DNA of 64,000 nt from Bilabrum cf. latius (taxonomy: Eukaryota > Bigyra: Bicosoecida > Bigyra > Bicosoecida): positions 992,001 to 1,056,000 of the forward strand of contig OZ237743.1 of assembly GCA_965178125.1 (NCBI GenBank). The letters run 5' to 3'. How positions within the stretch are numbered: the stretch's first letter is position 1; each line of letters opens with the position of its first letter. The notes beneath the pieces were generated by a model. It saw only the letters and a list, made by a program, of their open reading frames with translations. It did no database searches and was not told the origin of the DNA. The position numbers and the translations under genes are program-made. This document shows positions 48,201 through 60,185 of the stretch, piece by piece.

Positions 48201-50837
48201 GGAGCAGACAGTGAGCCGACGGATCAGGACACAGACGATGTAGCCATCCTGGCGCAGCTCTTAGGCAGTGCAGGTGCAGCCTCAGAGAGCGGCGACCAAG
48301 GCAGCCAGCCGCCAGCAGAAGAGGGGGAGAAGGAGTACGCCAAGCGGCGCCACGAGACGCTTCGCATGGCCCGCAGGCGCGTGGACGACGGCCTCAGCCG
48401 GCATTTCCGCCAGCAGTTTGGCGTGAGGAAGGGCTCTGCGCAAGATCTCGCGGTGAAGCGGATGGAGATGCCGGCCCACGTCGTGCCCATGTACCCGCAG
48501 ATGAAGGCGCAGCTGGCCAGCAGCATCGGGGCCAAGAAGAGGCTCAAGCTCATGCAGCGACTGGATCAGGCCAAACAAAACATGCAGCGAGAATTGGAGC
48601 CCTACAAAGAAAAGACCGCATCGCAAGCCGCTGAACAAACCGCGGAAGAAGAGGAGCTTGAGGCCCGCAAGCAGGAGATCGCAGCGGCGCTGCAGGCTCG
48701 CATCGACAAGGGAAGGGAAATCATTGCGCGGCAGTTTGCCGGGCAGCGCATGAAAGCACCAGTGGAGATGCAGCACCGCCTGCCGCCGGTTGCAAGCCTC
48801 ACGCCGCCCTCATGCAAGTCAAAGTCGAGGTTCTTCTCGCAGCGGTCCGCGGTACCTCAAGCAGCAGATGCGACGGAGGATCCCGACTCCGACTCCCGCC
48901 AAGTATCTGCCGCTGGCACGGGCACGGCAGCCAGTGGTCTCCCAGAGGGCCCGCAACCTGTTGGGTCCTTCCAAAGGAGAGGCCCCTTGGCGGATCCGGC
49001 CGGTGATGCAGGTGCCAGAAAGGAGCCCCCTGCTTCGGCAGCTGACCATCCTGAAAATGTGCGGCCCACAAGCGCAATGGGCGTGCACGCGACGGGCCAG
49101 CTATCCGCGAGACAGGACTTGACTAGATCGTCTTTGCAGAGCGCATCTAGGACGCGAGCCGCGCCGCTCTCAGCAAAGAGACGGACTGCAGGAGCCGAAA
49201 TAGCTAAGGCCAGGCCTCGTACTGCAGCGGGATTCGGTCCCCGGAGGTCAATCCGGCCAATATCTGGGGGGGCATCCCGAGCAAGCGGTCGTGCTGTTGG
49301 TTCAAGCGATGCTAGTAGGACTGTTGGCCGTGCCCAGGCGGGCCGTCGGTCCAGTCGGTCCAGGCCTGCGACCGCTGGGGCGACTAGGTACAGAGACCAT
49401 ACGCTTGGGTCTAGATCTAGCCGTCGGGATGGTGACCCGCTCGGGTCGGTGCCGAAGGCACCTCGGACCCGGCCAGCAACCGCCTCCGACAAAATCAGGC
49501 AGCAGGCGCAGTTCTGTCTGGATCTGGCAGCGCAAAGCGGGCCTGGTCTCGATGGAGCTATAGACAGCTTGGGCAGCCCCTGGGGCAGCGTGTCAGCGTC
49601 GATGCAGGACGCGGTCGGCATCGGTGGAGAGGGCGGTTCTGCAGACAGAAGGCATGCCGGGGATAGTAACCCAACTAGTGAACCAAAATCAAGCACTGAT
49701 GTTGGTGCCGTTGACGCACCCGCCCATGTTGACGGTCCCACCAGTCCGCCGCCGCGCACCGGCAGCAAGTCAGGGAGGACAGAGTCACCGAGCGGCGAGG
49801 ACTCAATCCAAGGTACTGTCCCCGCCGCAGAGGGCCCAGCCGTGGTGACGCCCATGCGGCTCGCAACACAGCAAACGACAGGAAAATCGAACGAAGCGTC
49901 TGTCGTTGCACCGGAAGAGAAGGGTATCGTTAGGGGACAAGACGATCGGTTGCCGACGGCGAGGCGCGGCAGGTCCGACGGCAGGATCGGCGGCCTGCTG
50001 GGGCAGCTCCGGGTAGACTGCGCACAGGAAGATGAGGGAGACAAGACCCATGGCGCATCGCATGAACAGGGCAAGCGCAAGGCACCGAAGAGGCTCAAGC
50101 CGCTCTCCATGGGCAGCAAGTCGCTCCTCATGGGCAGCAAGGGAGCGCCTGGCACGGCTGGCTAGGGCACTGGTGCCGGCGGCGGGACGGTGCTTGGTTT
50201 TGGTCTTTTGTCAGGCGCGGGAATCGACCTCGAGGACGACGAGGGGCTCTCGGCGCTTCTGGAGGCGGGGAGGAGACAGACAGCCAAGCAGACAGAGCAC
50301 CTGCGGGGGCTGCGGCGGGCCCGCAGTGCGGCGCGGCGCCGGGGTCCTGCGGAACCGGTATGTAGGCCTGCGAGCGCGGCCGCGTCGACCGGCAGATCCA
50401 GATCCAGCAGGAGGAAATCGTCGTCCAGTGCGTCGGCAGCGAGCGAATCAAAGCAGTCGCAGGGCAAAGACAAGCTGCCGAAGGTGTTCGGAGGGGTCAC
50501 CCGGGCGCAGGTTCGATCCCTGGTGAGGCTGTTTGACAGGATGGACAGGGACGGGTCCGGGGAGGTGGACATCGCCGAGACGCTTACCTCCGGGGCCTTT
50601 ACGGTGGGGGCGAGCTCGATGGTGGCCAAGAGCATTTTCAGGGCGCTTGACAAGGACAAGAGCGAGACGGTCAGCCTCAACGAGCTGCTGCACGTTGCGT
50701 TCGGGTCAGTGTCCAAGGAGCACAGGCGGGACATCATCAAGTATGCCAGCCGCGTGCGTGGCGAGCAGAAAGAAGCCAGGGAGGTCATGCTAGAAATTGC
50801 CAGGATCCCGGCTCCTGGTCGCCCGAGGCACGACTGA
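42255..50837 (+). CDS. Giant EF-hand/WD40 protein, WDR49-like, probably flagellar
   Basis: Exons 42255-42488, 42572-42697 and 42801-50837 (introns 83 and 103 nt), about 2,798 residues, stop TGA. N-terminal EF-hand-type segments: DGQDGITVAEFARVM (after a TAG at 42357), then LLELFDRIDQDGGGSLDWDEF rebuilt across intron 1. A WD40 array spans about 44.4-47.1 kb (AVQVWDARLRRKVHSL; ELFVWDMRLLRLLTKVRGH; FVTASWDREIRVYSD; VVSGAADGTVRVWRF; SIASCSPDRSVRVWSMWG). The C-terminus has a second EF-hand pair (LVRLFDRMDRDGSGEVDIAE; SIFRALDKDKSETVSLNELL). EF-hand plus WD40 is the plan of WDR49/WDR64-type ciliary proteins. About 13 TAGs, several within TAG-CAG-CAG or TAG-CAA-CAG. No TAA or TGA interrupts the last 2,679 codons, so I treat it as one gene; two fused neighbours (boundary about 46.8-47.8 kb) is the alternative. 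Confidence 0.75.
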
Positions 50838-50952
50838 CACGGACCGATGGTCCATCGCCGATCATCGGTTCACCGCATTGCGTGCACTTTTTAGCAATAT
50901 CGCACTACCAATTGATACACTCTTGCGGTCGAAACAAAGCAACGCTCTGCAA

Positions 50953-52884
50953 ATGGACGCATCAATCACCCAAACATAGAAGCGAAAGGGGAAGGGGCCG
51001 GGCTTGGGCGACTCCGATGCATCGTTTTTGCCTGGGGGACCGAGACGACTGGTTGCTGCCGTCCGAAAGGAGCAGGAACGCGAAGCCAAGAAGGCTGCGA
51101 AGCAAGTACGCGAACAGAGGCGAGCTCAGCGCATGAAAGCAAAGCAGCTAGGGGCGGAGAAGGCAGCAGCGGATTCGTTAGCAAAAAGGACATCAGTTGC
51201 TGCAGAGGCAGCCAGACTGACTGGTGCAAGCCTATTTGCACGTGATTCAGCTGCATCTCAGACCCTTGACGTAATCACTAGGCCGGATTCAAGCTATTTA
51301 AAGGAGGAAGAGCAGACGGCTGAATCGTAGGAGCAGCCTTTGGCTGCATCAGCACTGTCGAGCTCCCAAGAGCTTCCTGAGAAAGCGTCAGCCTCAGCCG
51401 AAACGAAGGCTTCGGAGCCGTCATCTCGTGAAGAGCGGGTGAAATTAGCGAGGGCAGCGCTTGATGCAGGTTGGCAAGCCATGAAGCTGTGGCAGACGAA
51501 AAAAACTAGCTCCGAGGCATCCAGCGGCGCCGGTGCTGCCGACCTGAAAGAGGCCTACGTGCAGTATTCGTCAAGCTGCAAGTCAGCTGGGGAGTTGCTT
51601 AAAAATGCAGACGCTGCCCAATCTGACCGAGACGAGTGGCGTGGCATCCGCATGGCCGCGCTCATCGGCAAGGGAGAAGCAGCCGTCGGCGGGAACCGCC
51701 TTGAGCTCGCGCAGACTGCGTACAGCCAGGCCATGGCAGACGCCCGCGCACTTCGAAACAAGGGTGCCCTGCTGCGAGCATTGCGTGGTTTTGCAGCCGT
51801 GGCGCAGCGCCGAGGCGATTTGGAGAACGCGCGAGAGGCCTTGGCTCTGCTCAGGCAGATGCTGCCGTCTGCCGAAAAAAAGGGCACTGGGAAAATGGGC
51901 ACTGCGGCTGGCAGAGCTGATCCTGCTACTACTGCTGCTTCTGGCTCTACTTCTGGCGAGGAACAGCCCGACTAGGACACGGAGGCGGGCAAGGCAAAGG
52001 GAAAGGGGGAGGAGGGTGCTGCTGCTGCAGACCCCACCTCCTCCTCCTCCTCCTCCACTATCTCCTCCTCGTCCCCAGGACAAGCACACGATGCAGATAA
52101 CAAGGCGGGCTCATCTCCAGCTGCCGCTCTAAACTCGCTGCAGTAGGCCAGGAACGCATGCCCGCCCGAGGATCTCGCCGCGGGCCAGGCCGTGGTCAGG
52201 CAGCTTCTCGAGGGATCCGTTTCCGCTGGGGGGGTGGGGGAACAGATGAAGGGGTTCACGCAGCTGTCCTCTCTGCTTGACAGAGCACTGCAAGGCGATG
52301 CATCAAGCCGTCGGCGCGCTGTGCTGGGCGAGGAGCCGCGTCTGAAGCTCGGTGTGCTGCACGCGCTGGCACTGTGTTCCTCGGCTGAAACCCAGACGGT
52401 GGGGTTCGGGACCACCCCTACGGCTGGAGAACAACCGGCGGTGGGGCTGGCCAGGAGGGTGGTTGCGGCGGCGAGGGGGGCGGGGCTTGTGGGGCCGGGG
52501 GTGCCGGCCGCGGCGTCTGGCGCTGGTGCGGGCGAGTCTGCTGGAGTGGACGAGGGCAAGGGCAAAGGTAAGGGCAAGGGGGCATCGAACCCGGCACTTG
52601 CAGGCGGCACCGCGCAATTGGCAGCGGAGCTTATCGAGGACAAGGATGCCCTCGGCTGCACCCCTCTGTACCTGTCCATGGCACGAGGCAAGCGAGCCTT
52701 CGCTGAGGCTTTGCTTCGGCTGGGCGCGTCGATCGAGGGGGCGGCTGTGCCCAAGGGGGCGGCGACTGCCCCGAGTAGCGGTGGATCTGGGGGTGAATTG
52801 AAGCTGCCGCCCATGGATGCTGGCGTGGTGGCCGCTGTGAAGGCCTGGCAAAAGGGTGGCATGGACGGGCCGCTAAGACTATGA
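50953..52884 (+). CDS. TPR-like/ankyrin-like protein
   Basis: 643 residues, single exon, ATG 50953, TGA 52882-52884, TAGs at 50977, 51328, 51973 and 52144. The N-terminus is a basic charged helix (KEQEREAKKAAKQVREQRRA). The middle has TPR-like helical pairs (AALIGKGEAAVGGNRLELAQ; GFAAVAQRRGDLENAREALA). The C-terminus has an ankyrin-like unit (DALGCTPLYLSMARGKRAFA...LLRLGASIEG). A Ser run (SSSSSSTISSSS) and a GKGKGKGKG stretch separate them. No catalytic motif; presumably an adaptor. It follows the WD40 gene in tandem by 115 bases. Confidence 0.75.
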
Positions 52885-53087
52885 TGACGCGAACACTGCC
52901 ATGGTCTCTCGCCACAAAGGGCGACCTCACTACGCGCGCTACGCGGAACACGCGGTTCTCGGGGATACGGTTGAACATCACGCCACGCCCAGTCCTGGGT
53001 CATCTTCTTCAAATTGCCGAAAGTTCGCTCGGTCGTCCCGTTCATGCACCGTCATTTCGACACCAACACACTCTCGAATACGCGAAT

Positions 53088-56069
53088 ATGTCTTCAAAAC
53101 AGCTCTAGATACTGCACTTTAATGATGTGTACAATCTTCCTGATTCGGAGCACGAGCCAGTCGGCAGTGTGGCACGATTTGCGTCGCTCTTGAATCAGCT
53201 TCGTAGGGCAAGTGGACCCGTCCCAACGATTACTCTGTTTAGCGGAGATTGCATGTTTCCATCTCTATTGTCCACCGAGGTACGGAAACTGGTTACCGTT
53301 TTTTCATACCCTATCCGATACAATCATTTGTGTTGGCCTCTTGGCGAGTAAACTACCGCAGACTCTGGGACACCACATGGCCCCTGTAATGGCTGGACTT
53401 GAGGTTGATTGCGCTGTTTGCGGCAATCATGGTAAGTTTGATAGTCTCATTACATTTTGTAGCCCGTTGTATGGTTGATGGCGTTTCGAGCCAGGTACAT
53501 CGATAGCTTGCTGCTGCTACCCGAGATTTCGGACAACGCAGAGTTTGACGCCGGAGTAGAGGCTTTCGAAGACGTTGTGGAGCATGGTGGATTCCCTTGG
53601 GTTCTTTCCAACGTCTTTGACGCCCATACTGGTGCGACTTTTGCGGGATGCAAGGAATTCGTCGTTCTCGAAAAGGATCGCGTTCTCGGGGACGGCACCA
53701 CGGACACCATACGCGTTGGGCTCATCGGGCTCGCCGAGAAAGGCTGGTTCGAGCTCCTTGGCTACGTATCGATCGAAGACGTATCCGTGAAAGATTTCGT
53801 GGAGGTTGCAAGAACCCTCGGCGCGACACTTCGAGACGAGCACAAGTGTGATGTGGTGATCGCGCTCACCCACATGCTCACCGAGCCGAACGATCTCAGG
53901 CTAGCCAGGGAATGCCCGGAAATCGACATGGTGTTAGGCGGACACGACCATAACTCGGAGGACCGAGCGAGGGGGCGTCCTCTGTGGGTGCAGCGGCAGA
54001 GGCCGTTCGACGACGAGTACCGAAAGGAAATGGCCGAAAGGGCTGGCAATGCTGCTGCTGCCGACTCGGAGTCGACATCAGAGGGAGTCTATCCTGGTGT
54101 ACCCCCATGGGTGAGGGCCTGCTGCTTCGGTGGGGCCACCACTCGTCACATCGCGGGCCGCGGCAACGAGCCAGAGGTGGTGCTTGCGGCTGCCGTGTGT
54201 GGGGATGAAAGCGACGCTGCCGGTGCTGGTGCTACTGGTGATGATGATGGTGGGGTTGCTGTGAAAGCAGACGAGCTAGGTGGTCGGTTCATTTAGTCGG
54301 ATTGGGACTTCAAGGGGCTGACTAAGGTGGACGTTTTGGTGGAAGAGGTTCCAGCGGGCAGTGCCAGGGTCAGGGGTGCCAGTGCCGGGGACGGCGAAGG
54401 CCGTGACGCAGGCACAGCCGGTGCAGCTGCCAGTGGTGGGGACACGAAATGCACTCGTCACACCGCAATCACGATCCGCACGGAGCATTACGAGGTGCAC
54501 TCCGGCGTGCCGATGGACGAATCCCTTTCCGCACTGACGTCACACTTCATGGACGACCTGCACAAGCGACTCAGCGCGGTGGTGGGCGAGACCGCGGTCC
54601 CCCTCGAGACCCGGGCCTTCTACCTGAGGCCCATGGAGACTCCCACTGGCAACTGGGTGGCGGATCGTATGCGTGAGGCTGTGCACGCCGACTGCGCCGT
54701 CATGATCGCGGGTGCTCTCAGGGGCACCGCCCCCCTGGAGCCGGGACCCCTCCGCCTGGAGGACGTCATCAACCTGCACCCCGATAACGACGGCGTCGTG
54801 AAGATCAGGGTGTCGGGCAAGGTGCTCTTGGCCGCGCTGGAGAACGGTGTCAGGTACTGGCCCGGGCCCGCCGGGAGATTTCCTTGCGTGAGCGGGATCC
54901 GGTTCGCCTTTGACGGGTCCAAACCGGAGCTAGAAAGAGTGGAAAGCGAGTCTGTGGAAGTCAATGGGAAACCGCTCGAGCTGGATGGGAGCTACACGGT
55001 TGCAACCAAGCCATACGTTGCGGAGGGCAACGACGGCTACGTGTGCTTTGAGGGCGCAGACGTTCTGATCGACGAGGAGCACGCCCTGCCCGTACAGCAG
55101 ATCCTCCGAAACCACCTCCGAGCACTGGCCGCGCTCAACGGGCTCGCCCACTCGAGGCAGCTGCACCGCAGCACGCTTCGGAGGATCCGGAGACAGAAAG
55201 AGGAGGCCATGCGGCTGGCCACAGAGGCGAGGGCATGTCAAGTGGCGGCGCGGGCACGGGCCAGTGCCAGTGCCAGTGCCAGTGCCAGATCCGGTGTGAC
55301 GACTGAGGGAGGCTCTGCGGGCGCGGCGGGTGATGTCAGGGAATAGGGAAGTCCGTCTGCGTCTGGTGCTGGGATTGGAGCCGGGGCTGGCGGGGCTGGC
55401 GCTGACGAGGTGCCCCCCATGTCAGCGCTAGTGCGCGAGGCCACGCTGCAGATCGAGTTGGAGATGCAGCAGCACACGGAGGTCGCGGCCAGGCGGAGGA
55501 AGGAGGTGGCCGAGGCAGGCAATGCGTACGATGCCCCGTTTGGGGTGGGGAAGGGGTACGGTGCGGGTGCAGTGCATGGTGGTGCAGGTAATCGTGCCTC
55601 GGGTATGGCCGGGGCGGCAGCTGGGGAGCGGGACGATCACCATCATCACGCGGAGCACGGTGTGGTGCATCGCATTGCAGCGCAAGAGGACCCCAGTCCC
55701 GAGTCTTTATCTCCTGCCCCCGCTGCTGCTGGTTCAGGCGACAGCAGCACGGATGCGGCTCTCAAAGAGTCCGCCGTCGATCCCGCGATCCACGGAAAGC
55801 TCCTCGGTATCCTGGGCCGGATCCGAGCTGGCAAGCGGCTTGGCCACGAGAAGGCTCACGAGGCGCATGCTGCATCTGGCTCCAAGCACGAGGAAACGGA
55901 AGCGAAGGCCGTACGGGGCAGCCGTGGCGGGTCATCTGCTATGGGTAGCGCATCGGGTGGCTTGCATGCCGGTGCGCCGCTGTTTCAGGTGCACCCGGTG
56001 GTGGAGGGTCGCATCGTCATTGCAGGTGGCATGGATCAGTGGGAGGAGCAGAAGGTGAAGTGCACGTGA
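53088..56069 (+). CDS. 5'-nucleotidase/2',3'-cyclic phosphodiesterase family
   Basis: Exons 53088-53279, 53362-53431 and 53542-56069 (introns 82 and 110 nt), 929 residues, stop TGA. Metallophosphatase motifs are in order: ILHFNDVYNL (after MSSKQL-TAG), SGDCMFPSLLSTE, VCGNHEFDAGVEAF (rebuilt across intron 2), THMLTEPND and LGGHDHN. The C-terminal nucleotide-binding domain follows (ETPTGNWVADRMREA, LHPDNDGVVKIRVSGKVLL, YTVATKPYVAEGNDGY). TAGs at 53106, 54294 and 55344. No signal peptide is seen, so it is probably cytosolic, like a set of protist and bacterial homologues. It hydrolyses nucleoside monophosphates or cyclic phosphates. The last 200 residues are a disordered tail with a (GCCAGT)n-encoded SASASA run and a DHHHH stretch. 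Confidence 0.9.
55255..55290 (+). repeat. GCCAGT hexamer microsatellite
   Basis: About five GCCAGT units in frame in the 5'-nucleotidase gene, encoding alternating Ala-Ser. Similar in-frame hexamers occur in the NMNAT gene: a CCCCTG run at about 14770-14805 and a CCCATT/CCCGTT run at about 13490-13520. Confidence 0.8.
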
Positions 56070-56318
56070 TATAGCCATGTCTCAAGAACGCGTGTAGCAA
56101 TTGGTCGTAGTCTTCTATGGGTCGCCGTACGAATATAAAGCCCTGCTAGTCCGTGCCAGCTCTAGTGCCACTCGCTCCGACGCTGGACTCGGAGCAGTTG
56201 TCCACCCGATCCGGCTGGTCAAAATTTCCCGAGCCATGTCACATTCTCACATATCTGTGTGAAGATCTGGAGCCATCATCATTGATTTGATTGCTAAGTC
56301 TCAATCGTTTCCGAGGGC

Positions 56319-58955
56319 ATGTCTACTCCCTGCCGCGTTATTGCATGCAGCCTATGGAAGGGCTCAGAGGACGAGCCGGAGGACCTGGTATCAGCTATCC
56401 CTGTTTCTGTGCAGCATGCTATGACAGGGTTTTTCGACCAGCCATTGGTAGTTATTCAAGTGCAAGGTCCTGCACGGAGTGGTAAGAGCACCTTCATGCG
56501 GCTTATCGGGGGATGGCTAGCTCGTTGCCCGGGGTTGACCAGTGCGGATTGCGTAGAGGTCTGGGACAAAATGGTCGGGGCTTTCTCAGTAAATGCAATT
56601 CCATGCGAAGGAGGCCAGCACTGGCACCCAAAAGAAGAGGTATCGGAGACAGTGTCGGGCACCAGGGTGCTGAATGCGTTCGGCGTGTCCCACGAGGGCG
56701 AGCCGTGCACCAAGGGTGCCGACGGGTGCTTCCTCGCGATGCCTGCTGGCACTTTTGGCAGGCGCAAGCCGTTCGTTGTGCTACTCATTGACTGTGAAGG
56801 TACCGGTGACCAGGATGACGAGTATGACAGCAAGCTCATGCTGCCAGGGCTCGTCTTCAGCGGAGGCGGAGCGGCGATCGTGCGGACGGCACAAAAAGGA
56901 CTTGTGCATGCATCGCTGGACCAGCTGAGCCACGTCGTGGAGGCCGTCAAGCTGTACCAGAGCGCATTCAACGCAAGTGGTGGCGAGGAAACTGAGGCAG
57001 ATCCTGGTGCTGACCCGTAGGCAGCGCGTGGGGGTGCCGCTGAGCAGGAGGACCCCCGGGCCGCTGGTCAACAGGCACCCAAACTGGGCGCAGCCGTGCT
57101 TCTATGCAACGACTACAGCCTGGCGATGGCACCGGGCCAGTCCATCGAGGGAATGGAGTCGGATGTATTTGACGTTGAGTACCCTCGTTCTGGCAAGAAG
57201 CTATCTCGGAAGCAGTCAAGGGCCAATGAGAAGAGGGAGCTGCTGCAGAGCGCGTTCCGCACGCTGCACCGGTGCACAACAGAGCCGCCTGGGGATGGGA
57301 GGTAGCGTCCGTGCAACTGCGATGCCATGATGTCGGATCTAAAAGCGCTCGCAAGGCGTGTACTCCGGCCGATCCTGCAGGACGAGACGCCCCGCTGCGT
57401 GTTCGGGCATTCCGGCCTGCCGCTCACAGTGGGCACTCTCTTCAATCTGCTGCCGTCAGTGGTTGAAGCTGCTTCGGCATCTGACCTGCGCGTTCCCTCG
57501 ATGCTAGAAGGGGCGAAAGCTCGTGGAATCCAGCTCGTGGCAAGCAAGTCAAAGGCGGCAGCCAGCGCTGCTTTGCTCGCTGCTCGGAGCCTCTGCGATG
57601 TTGACAGCGCGTGGCGCATCACTCGAGACGCTGTTCCGCTGTGCATTGAAGCAGCGAGATCTGCAATTGACCGAGTTGTGCACGATACGCTGAGAACCGT
57701 GCCAATCTGCAGGGGTAGTGATGGTGTAGAAAAAACCAAAAGGGAGGCACATGAGTCACTGGTCGAGATCAACGCAATCCTCATGAGGCACCTCGAACGT
57801 GTAGCTAAACACCACGAGGAGGCTGGCGCAGCACTGGTCCTGCAGGCTGCGAGCAACCTCCCAATTCCTGGTGCTGATGCTACGGAGCGGAGCAAACAAG
57901 CCCTGTAGCAATAGACTGACGCGCTGCCCGACGTGCTGTCGTCCATGACAGACGACGAGCTCGCGGCCTCCGTCGAGGTATTCAAAGGCATGACGGATTA
58001 GGCAGCGGCGGCGCTCAGGAGCAGTACAACCGATGGCGAGGAGGGTCCTTTGCATGCTATGTACAATAAAGTGCACGGTGACGTGGCGAGGCAAGCCGAT
58101 GCTGCCATTGCGCGCGCCACGTCGGATATTGGGCACACATTGACGCGGGATGCAGCTCAGGAATTTGCGGCAACGTTGCGGAGCGGTGTGTCTGGGGAAT
58201 CGCCATCTGGAGATGAACGCTGCGATGGGAATCCTGACTAGAACCCAGCTGCTGCGGGGCCCAGCGATCCTGCAGATGTGTTGGTGCCACATCTCGAGCA
58301 ACTGGTCATGTGCCACCCGGCCGGGCCCATAACGCAGCAGGGGCTGTTGGAGGTCGTGGGTCTGGTTCCAGTGGCAAGAAGCGACCAAGCAGATGAATCG
58401 ACACCCGATGGGGAGTAGTTGATTGGTCAAGTGCGAACGTTGCTGGAGCATCGAGCCATGCGACTTCTGCAAGAGCAGAAATCCGTGCACATGCGAGCCT
58501 ACAGGCTGCATGCCAGGCTTGCCGATGAAACTACATAGCGACAGAGGGCCAAAGAGATGAGAAAACAGCGTGCAGCAGCAGAAGCGAAATTCCGGGCCGA
58601 GGCAAGGGCTAGAGAGGCAAGCGAGGAGAAAGCCAGATTGATGCAGGAGCAGCTTTCCAAGCTTCAGAATGCCGCAAATAGGCGAGCTGCGCTGGATGAG
58701 CTTCACAGGCTGCGGGGGATCCATGCCGCTGTCAAGAAGCCCGAAGGATTGGTTAAATTACTATTTCCAGGTAGTGACTTTGCATGGCTACGTGCACAGG
58801 GGTGTGTCCGAGCTATAGATGGCGGGATTGCCTTCGTCCGCGCCCAGCCCGATGGCGAGGTACTAGAGGCCAAAGGAGATGCAGAGAAGGTAGGCGGTGG
58901 AAAGGGCAAATGTGTAGCTGTGTCCACAGCATCTCGGGGGTGGGTATACTTCTGA
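56319..58955 (+). CDS. GBP/atlastin-like large GTPase
   Basis: 878 residues, ATG 56319, TGA 58953-58955. G1/P-loop GPARSGKSTFMRLIGGW, switch Thr in GEPCTKGADGCFLA, G3 LLIDCEGTGDQ and a G4-like LLCNDYSLA resemble guanylate-binding and atlastin-type dynamin-superfamily GTPases. Helical stalk follows (LCDVDSAWRITRD; ALRSSTTDGEEGP) and a basic coiled coil (RQRAKEMRKQRAAAEAKFRA). TAGs at 57018, 57303, 57906, 57912, 57999, 58239, 58416 and 58536. The first separates the nucleotide-binding motifs: G1-G3 before it, G4 after it. The 57906-57914 segment is TAG CAA TAG, which reads QQQ. Roles in membrane remodelling are typical of the superfamily; no TM segment is evident. Confidence 0.75.
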
Positions 58956-60185
58956 GAGTGGTGCCTTGCTACATTCGCACTCCAGGATAGCTATTCAGTC
59001 CGTGAGGTAGAATGAGTTCTTGCCACTCTCAGGCACTTGCTGGCTGAGATAGCGCGTTGGACTGAGTGCTTGAGCAAGTTGATGAGAAGTCGCGCGGAAT
59101 TCGTATAATGTGGAGATTGAGTAGGAATACTGGGCTGGTTACAGCTCGCAAACTCAGGATAGAGCGCTTTGCCCAGTCTAGCGGTGCGCCATCATGATTG
59201 TTCGCCACGAACATGGTCAGATCCAGACTTCGGAATCCAGATATGAGCAGCACATCCAGGGATGCTGCATTGAATAAGAATGGAAAGAACAAACAATACC
59301 ACTAGCAAATTGTTTTGGGCGATTATCAATCATGCCATTCCAATGCTGGATAGGCAGTCTCGTGCGGCCGTGTGCACGACCTGCACAGAAGTTGCTGCGG
59401 GTGGGCAACCACGTGTACTGCCAACCAGGCGAAGAATAAACAGACGAATTTAGCTTGTAGGAGTAGAGTGACACATAATGTAGGGCTGGGTCGCCCATCA
59501 CCTGGAGATGACGACGTTCCCCGGTCCAGTTCACGAAGAGACACGTGTCGTCTTGCCGCACGACCGAGCAGCAAGTTATTGAACCTAGACTACAGATCAG
59601 ATTTGTTCCTTCAACCACACCCATTGGCTCATCTTCACGGCTGCTGCAAACCCCACTGGTTGGCAGTTACCAAAAAGAAAAATTCCTGCCCCCGGTCCCG
59701 CGGACCCACTGGGCTTCACCCCGAACGACTGGTTCTTCACCGGTCCACCTGAATGCGGTATTCATCTGACACTACGAATGTACACACCACTTTCCCCATG
59801 CACCCGACTGGCCTCGTCGCCACATGGCTTCCTGTTCCTGTTTCCCGCCCTAGGGACCGTGTGCTTTGCTCCCAGCATCGCCACCTTGGCCCTATCCTTT
59901 CAGCTTGCACGCGCCGGTCCTGGCCGACCTGCCGTGCGCCCCATCTGTCCACCCACCTGTTGGCCTTCTGCGTGCTGCTGGCCATGCAGTCCGCTGCCAC
60001 CCGCGTCTCCCTCGTGCATTGCAACTGGAGCCCCCATTCCTCCCGTTGTGTTCTCCCTGTTGACACCGCACTGTCGTCGCCTGTGCCGGTGTCCCCCTCT
60101 TCTTCTCCACCTCCTGTCCTCCCACCTCGTCTTCCGTCTCACCTCTGCTCCCCGTTGCTTCAATCCTGATGTCCGAGTACATATA
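58956..60185. other. Repeat-containing region without a supportable gene
   Basis: About 1.2 kb, AT-richer in the first half. The right half (59700-60180) is the second arm of the dispersed inverted repeat. A minus-strand frame at 59217-59624 (DDTCLFVNWTGERRHLQV) looks protein-like but has no start context or family support. Confidence 0.5.
59700..60180 (-). repeat. Dispersed repeat, arm 2 (inverted)
   Basis: Longer copy of the element at 29360-29690, opposite orientation. It ends within about 10 bases of the left edge of the truncated F-box/LRR-like copy, suggesting that insertion or recombination here removed the 5' part of that gene. Confidence 0.75.

Noticed and set aside
59217-59624. Minus-strand frame with protein-like composition
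   Set aside because: No start context, no family, and adjacent to repeat sequence; not enough support to call a gene.
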